This document shows positions 1 to 5,276 of a DNA stretch of 5,276 nt, piece by piece. Position 1 is the first letter of the stretch; every line of letters begins with the position of its first letter. Origin of the DNA: an uncultured Flammeovirgaceae bacterium (GTDB lineage: Bacteria; Bacteroidota; Bacteroidia; Cytophagales; Cyclobacteriaceae); NCBI GenBank assembly GCA_937138955.1, contig CAKZPJ010000713.1, positions 1 to 5,276 on the forward strand. Direction: 5' to 3'. A program made the position numbers and the translations under genes. The notes below the pieces were generated by a model. The model had not been told where the DNA came from. It made no database searches and saw only the letters and a list, made by a program, of their open reading frames with translations.

Positions 1-6
1 AAACAG

Positions 7-1209
<1,203 letters not shown>

Positions 1210-1231
1210 TTAGTATAAATATGGATAAAGG

Positions 1232-1257
1232 TGAGTGCCCACTCTGGTAAGCACTCA
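1232..1257. terminator. Hairpin between rpoB and rpoC, terminator-like only on the plus strand
   Basis: A perfect 7-bp inverted repeat, TGAGTGC at 1232-1238 and GCACTCA at 1251-1257, encloses a 12-nt loop in the 63-nt gap between the two genes. Read in the rpoBC direction the hairpin sits just after the rpoB stop codon. It has no U-run behind it there, so it should not stop rpoC transcription and may be a processing or stability element. Read on the plus strand it is followed by TTATTTTTAG, the shape of a weak intrinsic terminator for antisense RNA. A competing short stem can form between GAGT at 1233-1236 and ACTC at 1241-1244. Function is inferred only. Confidence 0.35.
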
Positions 1258-1263
1258 TTATTT

Positions 1264-4200
1264 TTAGTCTAGTGTGATTTCCAAAGCCAAGCCTCGTAAC
1301 TCATGAACGAGTACGTTAAATGACTCAGGGATATTAGGCCGAGGAAGGTTTTCACCTTTCACAATTGCCTCATATGCTTTGGCGCGCCCCACTACGTCAT
1401 CTGACTTTACAGTCAGAATTTCTTGTAGTACGTTAGCTGCACCGAATGCTTCTAGCGCCCACACTTCCATCTCACCAAAACGCTGTCCACCGAATTGAGC
1501 TTTACCGCCCAGTGGTTGCTGCGTAATGAGCGAGTAGGGTCCAATAGAGCGAGCGTGCATCTTGTCATCTACCAAGTGACCTAGTTTCAACATATAGATA
1601 ACTCCTACTGTTACCTTCTGATCGAACCGTACGCCCGACAATCCGTCGTACAAATAGGTTCGTCCGTAGTCCGGCAGCTTCGCAGCTTTCAACTCTTTGG
1701 TAACATCCTCCATGGTAGCTCCGTCAAAAATTGGCGTAGCGTAACGCTTATGAAGTTTCAATCCGGCCCAACCTAATACAGTCTCGTATATCTGACCAAT
1801 ATTCATTCGCGATGGTACCCCTAGCGGATTCAATACGATGTCTACCGGAGTGCCATCTGCTTGAAATGGCATATCTTCTTCTCGTACAATCTTAGCGACT
1901 ACTCCCTTATTCCCGTGACGACCGGCCATCTTATCTCCCACCTTAAGCTTGCGCTTTTTAGCTACATAGACCTTGGCTAACTGAACAATACCGGCAGGAA
2001 GTTCATCCCCTACTTCTAAAGTAAATCGCTCTCGTTTAAAACGAGCTGTCACTTCATTTCGACGATTATTGTAGTTTTTCACTAAATCACCCACCATACG
2101 GTCAATTCGCTCATCACCAGTCCAGTCATCGACGATGATATCGGCGATAAGATTAGCTTCTTCGGGTATGCTATAGGAGCTTTCGTCCCGATAGATATTT
2201 TTATCCGGAAACAAGTTATTCTCAATATTCTGACGATTGAACTTCACGCCCTTCGTCATGATTTCGTCACCAAATTTATGCTTGATGCCCTGAGAGTTTT
2301 TACCATTTAGCAGAGAAACTATCTTATCGATCATTTCGCCTCGTACTGCCAGAATATCATTCTTAAAGCGAGACTTCAAGGTTTCCACTTCTTTGCGCGC
2401 TTTCGCTCTTAAATCCTTATCTTTCTTAGGACGAGAGAAAAGCTTAGTATCGATAACAGTTCCTCGCAACGAAGGAGACGCTCGCAAAGAGGCATCTTTT
2501 ACATCTCCAGCTTTGTCTCCGAATATTGCTCGCAGCAGCTTTTCTTCTGGGGTTGGATCAGTTTCTCCTTTCGGAGTAATCTTACCAATTAGAATATCAC
2601 CCTCTTTTACTGCTGCACCCATTCGGATAATACCATTCTCATCTAGGTTTTTGACGGCATCTTCGCTCACATTGGGAATCTCCGAAGTTAGCTCTTCTTC
2701 ACCTCGCTTGGTATCTCGCACTTCCAGTTCAAACTCTTCAATATGCACTGATGTGAATACATCATCTCGCACTACTCGTTCAGAAATTACGATGGCATCC
2801 TCAAAGTTGTACCCCTGCCAAGGCATAAAGGCTACCATTAAGTTTCTCCCTAACGCTAATTCTCCATTCTCAGTAGCAAAACCTTCGCAGAGAACTTGTC
2901 CTTGACTCACTCGCTCACCTTTCAACACAATAGGCTTAAGGTTTACGCAAGTATCTTGGTTAGTACGACGGAACTTAATTAACTCGTAAGTTTTTAGGTC
3001 ATCACCAAAATTAACCAAACGCTCGTCATCGGTAAGGTCATACTTAACCGTGATCTTATTAGAATCAACGTAGTGTATTACCCCCTCTCCCTCCGCTACT
3101 ATCAACGAGCGAGAATCTTGCGCTACCCGACCTTCTAGCCCAGTTCCTACAATAGGTGCCTGAGGCTTTAGAAGCGGCACTGCTTGCCGCTGCATATTCG
3201 ATCCCATTAATGCTCGGTTGGCATCATCGTGCTCCAAGAAAGGAATAAGCGAAGCAGCCACCGATACAATTTGGTTAGGCGCAATATCCATATAAGTAAG
3301 GTCATCAGGGCCTACAACGGGGAAGTCACCTTCGTAACGAGCTTTTACTGTTTCATTTACAAATTTTCCATTGTCTGCAATAGGAGCATTTGCCTGGGCA
3401 ATGTTGTGCGTATCTTCTTCTTCAGCAGTTAGATATACTACATCTTTGGTAACAACCCCTTCATTCACCTTGCGATACGGTGTTTCAATGAAGCCCATAG
3501 TATTCACTTTGGCGTGAACGCACAGTGAAGAAATCAATCCGATATTTGGCCCTTCTGGGGTTTCAATTGTACACAAGCGACCGTAATGTGTGTAGTGAAC
3601 GTCTCGTACCTCAAAACCAGCTCGCTCACGAGATAGACCACCTGGTCCTAATGCTGACATTCTTCGTTTATGGGTCACTTCCGCCAGTGGATTGGTTTGA
3701 TCCATAAACTGAGAAAGCTGATTCGTTCCGAAGAAGGAGTTGATTACTGAAGAAAGCGTTCGAGCATTGATTAGATCAACGGGTTTGAAATCCTCATTGT
3801 CTCGCACATTCATTCGCTCCTTAATCGTTCGAGCCATTCGCGCCAAACCTACGCCAAACTGGCTGTAGAGTTGCTCTCCAACGGTTCGTACTCGCCGATT
3901 ACTCAAGTGGTCAATATCATCGACAACTGCCTTGGAGTTGATTAGTCCGATCAGGTACTTTACAATCTTGATAATATCTTCCTTCGTCAGTACGCGAATA
4001 TCGGACTCTATCTGTAAATCGAGTTTCTTATTAATTCGGTAGCGACCTACTTCCCCTAAATCATAGCGCTTATCGCTGAAGAATAAGCTCTGAATAATAT
4101 CACGAGCAGTTTGTTCATCGGGTGCTTCGGTATTTCGTAGCTGACGGTAAATTTGCTCAACGGCTTCTTTCTCTGAGTTAGACGGATCTTTCTGTAGCGT

Positions 4201-5163
4201 ATTATAAATTATTGAGTAATCCGTTACATTTACATCTTCCCGATGTAAAATAATCGAGTCAGTGCCTGATTCAAGAACGGTGTTTATATCTTCTTCTTGA
4301 AGTATTGAATCTCGCTCTAATAACACTTCATTCCGGTCAATGGAAACTACCTCTCCAGTGTCTTCATCAACGAAATCTTCCGTCCAAGTACGAAGCACTC
4401 TTGCCGCAAGTTTTCTTCCTTCGTTTTTCTTGAGATTCTTCTCATTGGCCTCAACTTCCTCTGAAAGTTCAAATAAGTTGAGAATGTCTTTATCTAAACC
4501 GTATCCAATTGATCGCAACAAAGTTGTTACCGGAAACTTCTTCTTTCGGTCAATGTATGCATACATAACATTGTTTACATCCGTGGCAAACTCAATCCAT
4601 GAGCCTTTAAACGGAATAATTCGCGCCGAATAGAGCTTAGTGCCGTTGGTATGCTTACTCTGTGCGAAAAACACACCCGGCGACCGGTGTAATTGCGATA
4701 CAATAACACGCTCAGCTCCATTAATAATAAAGGAACCTTTAGTAGTCATATACGGGATATTTCCCAGAAAAACCTCTTGCTCAATTGTCTCAAAGTCCTC
4801 ATTATCTTCATCATTACACGATAAGCGCAACTTCGCCTTGAGCGGAACTGAGTAGGTTAACCCACGATCTATAGATTCATCAACCGAATATTTCGGCGGA
4901 TCAATTACGTAGTCAATAAACTCGAGAACGAAATTCTCTCGAGAATCAGTGATCGGAAAGTTTTCCGAAAACACTTTATATAACCCTTCATTTCTCCGTT
5001 GTTCAGCCGGAGTATCAATCTGTAGGAAATCCTGAAAAGATTGTAGCTGAACATTAAGAAAATCAGGGTAATCTAATACCTTTCCAATAGAAGCAAAGCT
5101 AATACGGTCAGGAAGCCCAGCAGTAAGACTGGCTTTATTTTTAGAATTTTTTACGTTAGCCAA
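1264..5163 (-). CDS. rpoB: DNA-directed RNA polymerase beta subunit
   Basis: This is the complete second-largest core subunit, which builds one side of the DNA/RNA cleft and the rifampicin pocket. At 1299 residues it is close to the Bacteroidota norm and somewhat shorter than the E. coli protein (1342). The domains run in order: protrusion from about residue 30 ([15 protein letters not shown] at 32-46), beta lobe with a beta-i4-like insertion at about 225-360, rifampicin region at 481-505, and [11 protein letters not shown] at 534-544. NFEDA follows at 786-790 (E788 and D789 match E. coli E813 and D814), then a beta-i9-like insertion at about 908-1050. [12 protein letters not shown] at 1076-1087 carries K1078 and K1086, matching the two Lys (1065, 1073) that contact the RNA 3' end and substrate. 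KMHARS at 1201-1206 carries H1203, matching H1237. The C-terminal anchor with [24 protein letters not shown] is at 1216-1239. The stop is TAA. The start is TTG at 5161-5163. No frameshift or missing catalytic residue is seen. It is transcribed together with rpoC 63 nt downstream. Confidence 0.99.
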   Translation of the reverse strand: MANVKNSKNKASLTAGLPDRISFASIGKVLDYPDFLNVQLQSFQDFLQIDTPAEQRRNEGLYKVFSENFPITDSRENFVLEFIDYVIDPPKYSVDESIDRGLTYSVPLKAKLRLSCNDEDNEDFETIEQEVFLGNIPYMTTKGSFIINGAERVIVSQLHRSPGVFFAQSKHTNGTKLYSARIIPFKGSWIEFATDVNNVMYAYIDRKKKFPVTTLLRSIGYGLDKDILNLFELSEEVEANEKNLKKNEGRKLAARVLRTWTEDFVDEDTGEVVSIDRNEVLLERDSILQEEDINTVLESGTDSIILHREDVNVTDYSIIYNTLQKDPSNSEKEAVEQIYRQLRNTEAPDEQTARDIIQSLFFSDKRYDLGEVGRYRINKKLDLQIESDIRVLTKEDIIKIVKYLIGLINSKAVVDDIDHLSNRRVRTVGEQLYSQFGVGLARMARTIKERMNVRDNEDFKPVDLINARTLSSVINSFFGTNQLSQFMDQTNPLAEVTHKRRMSALGPGGLSRERAGFEVRDVHYTHYGRLCTIETPEGPNIGLISSLCVHAKVNTMGFIETPYRKVNEGVVTKDVVYLTAEEEDTHNIAQANAPIADNGKFVNETVKARYEGDFPVVGPDDLTYMDIAPNQIVSVAASLIPFLEHDDANRALMGSNMQRQAVPLLKPQAPIVGTGLEGRVAQDSRSLIVAEGEGVIHYVDSNKITVKYDLTDDERLVNFGDDLKTYELIKFRRTNQDTCVNLKPIVLKGERVSQGQVLCEGFATENGELALGRNLMVAFMPWQGYNFEDAIVISERVVRDDVFTSVHIEEFELEVRDTKRGEEELTSEIPNVSEDAVKNLDENGIIRMGAAVKEGDILIGKITPKGETDPTPEEKLLRAIFGDKAGDVKDASLRASPSLRGTVIDTKLFSRPKKDKDLRAKARKEVETLKSRFKNDILAVRGEMIDKIVSLLNGKNSQGIKHKFGDEIMTKGVKFNRQNIENNLFPDKNIYRDESSYSIPEEANLIADIIVDDWTGDERIDRMVGDLVKNYNNRRNEVTARFKRERFTLEVGDELPAGIVQLAKVYVAKKRKLKVGDKMAGRHGNKGVVAKIVREEDMPFQADGTPVDIVLNPLGVPSRMNIGQIYETVLGWAGLKLHKRYATPIFDGATMEDVTKELKAAKLPDYGRTYLYDGLSGVRFDQKVTVGVIYMLKLGHLVDDKMHARSIGPYSLITQQPLGGKAQFGGQRFGEMEVWALEAFGAANVLQEILTVKSDDVVGRAKAYEAIVKGENLPRPNIPESFNVLVHELRGLALEITLD
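3532..3723 (-). other. Rifampicin-resistance determining region of rpoB
   Basis: Residues 481-544 of RpoB hold clusters I and II of the rifampicin pocket. Using E. coli numbers in brackets, the pocket residues are Q485 (513), D488 (516), H498 (526), R501 (529), S503 (531), L505 (533), P536 (564) and I544 (572). All are the wild-type, drug-sensitive residues. T532 stands at the place of E. coli P560, where most bacteria I can recall have Pro (CPIETPEGP). Target-level sensitivity is inferred from these residues; uptake and inactivation cannot be judged here. Confidence 0.85.
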
Positions 5164-5172
5164 AACACTTCA
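5161..5172 (-). promoter_or_regulatory. TTG start codon of rpoB with in-frame TGA just upstream
   Basis: Reading towards the gene, the codons are TGA, AGT, GTT, TTG, then GCT AAC GTA AAA. The TGA at 5170-5172 rules out any earlier start. The conserved part of RpoB begins around residue 20, and no ATG, GTG or second TTG occurs in frame before it, so TTG at 5161-5163 is the only usual start. The bases before it are A-rich (AAAAAATTGAAGTGT) with no AGGAGG-like element, as is usual in Bacteroidota. Confidence 0.8.
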
Positions 5173-5188
5173 ATTTTTTGGGGTGATA

Positions 5189-5210
5189 AGAATATTCAGA
5201 ATATTATTCT
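5189..5210. repeat. Overlapping AT-rich palindromes and direct repeat upstream of rpoB
   Basis: On the plus strand AGAATATT occurs twice in a row (5189-5196 and 5198-5205), separated by one C. GAATATTC at 5190-5197 is a perfect palindrome. AGAATA-T-TATTCT at 5198-5210 is a perfect 13-nt palindrome around position 5204. The cluster ends 26 nt before the rpoB start codon. It could be an operator or form a small hairpin in the leader RNA, or be chance in AT-rich DNA. Confidence 0.55.
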
Positions 5211-5236
5211 AGTGGTAGTCGAGAAGTAAAGCTGGT

Positions 5237-5254
5237 AAAAAGCCCACAAACGGG
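5237..5254 (-). terminator. Weak terminator-like or attenuator-like hairpin before rpoB
   Basis: On the minus strand CCCG and TGGG (5251-5254 and 5243-5246) can pair as three G-C pairs plus one G-U, with a 4-nt loop. One base later comes a run of five T (5237-5241). The stem is too short for an efficient terminator. Partial attenuation between rplL and rpoB is known in E. coli, so a role of that kind is possible but not shown. Confidence 0.2.
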
Positions 5255-5276
5255 AAAAGACCTGACTAGCGAGCCA

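Larger units (their letters stand above)
5164..5276 (-). other. Upstream region of rpoB (probable rplL-rpoB spacer)
   Basis: This 113-nt stretch lies before rpoB. None of the three forward frames reads like the C-terminus of ribosomal protein L7/L12, so if rplL is the upstream neighbour it ends beyond the right edge. I looked for the Bacteroidota promoter pattern (TTTG, about 19 nt, TAnnTTTG). The only approach is TTTG followed 18 nt later by TACTTCTC, which matches the -7 element poorly. Transcription is therefore probably read in from an upstream promoter, which is an inference from the usual rplKAJL-rpoBC order. Confidence 0.5.

Noticed and set aside
2393..2905. 170-codon open frame on the plus strand inside rpoB
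   Set aside because: It is antisense to a strongly conserved part of rpoB, has a Ser/Arg-rich composition typical of a mirrored frame, shows no recognisable domain, and has no promoter or ribosome site in front.
3412..3425. Short CTT repeat suggesting a microsatellite
   Set aside because: It encodes an acidic run (EEED, residues 581-584) in a surface loop of RpoB. It has only about three units and is ordinary codon use.
4340..4855. Two short open frames (97 and 71 codons) on the plus strand inside rpoB
   Set aside because: Both are fully antisense to conserved beta lobe and protrusion sequence, have no recognisable motifs, and sit in different frames with no common gene structure.
4922..4944. 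Inverted repeat TCGAGA/TCTCGA overlapping the palindrome TCTCGAGA
   Set aside because: It lies inside conserved rpoB codons (SRENFVLEF) and is explained by the coding of Ser-Arg-Glu and Leu-Glu. There is no T-tract or other support for a regulatory role.
5206..5276. Open frame in the spacer before rpoB that could be the end of an upstream gene
   Set aside because: Two minus-strand frames stay open from the edge to near 5200, but their translations do not resemble the C-terminus of L7/L12 or any family I know. Openness over about 70 nt is expected by chance.

Overview
The window holds the start of a bacterial rpoBC locus, entirely on the minus strand. A complete rpoB (RNA polymerase beta subunit, 1299 residues) lies at 1264-5163. 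The first 397 codons of rpoC (beta' subunit) follow at 7-1200 and run towards the left edge. The two genes are separated by 63 nt. A 113-nt stretch upstream of rpoB fills the right edge.

The organism is most likely a member of the Bacteroidota, probably of the Cytophagia type. RpoB has the wording I associate with that phylum ([15 protein letters not shown] near the N-terminus, DVHYTHYGR in the rifampicin region, [16 protein letters not shown] before the beta-i9 insertion). RpoC starts MAFKKN and carries the [15 protein letters not shown] zinc region. Neither gene has a clear Shine-Dalgarno sequence, which also fits the phylum. This placement rests on remembered family sequences, not on a search.

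The two subunits together form the catalytic core of RNA polymerase: the beta pincer with the rifampicin pocket, and the beta' clamp and active centre. Both are made from one transcript, presumably continuing from ribosomal protein genes (rplKAJL) beyond the right edge. No end of rplL can be recognised in the 113 nt present.

The gene content is ordinary housekeeping, and I see no evidence of an undescribed system. Two details are odd. First, rpoC is closed by an in-frame TAG at 7-9, directly after the conserved KPFIIR and well before the catalytic NADFDGD motif. The codon after it (CTG, Leu) fits the normal rpoC sequence, so this looks like a point change (Lys to stop) or a sequence error near an edge rather than a natural end. 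Second, rpoB must start at TTG, because an in-frame TGA lies three codons upstream and there is no ATG, GTG or alternative TTG nearby. Smaller points are a hairpin with competing pairings between rpoB and rpoC, and a cluster of AT-rich palindromes just upstream of rpoB.
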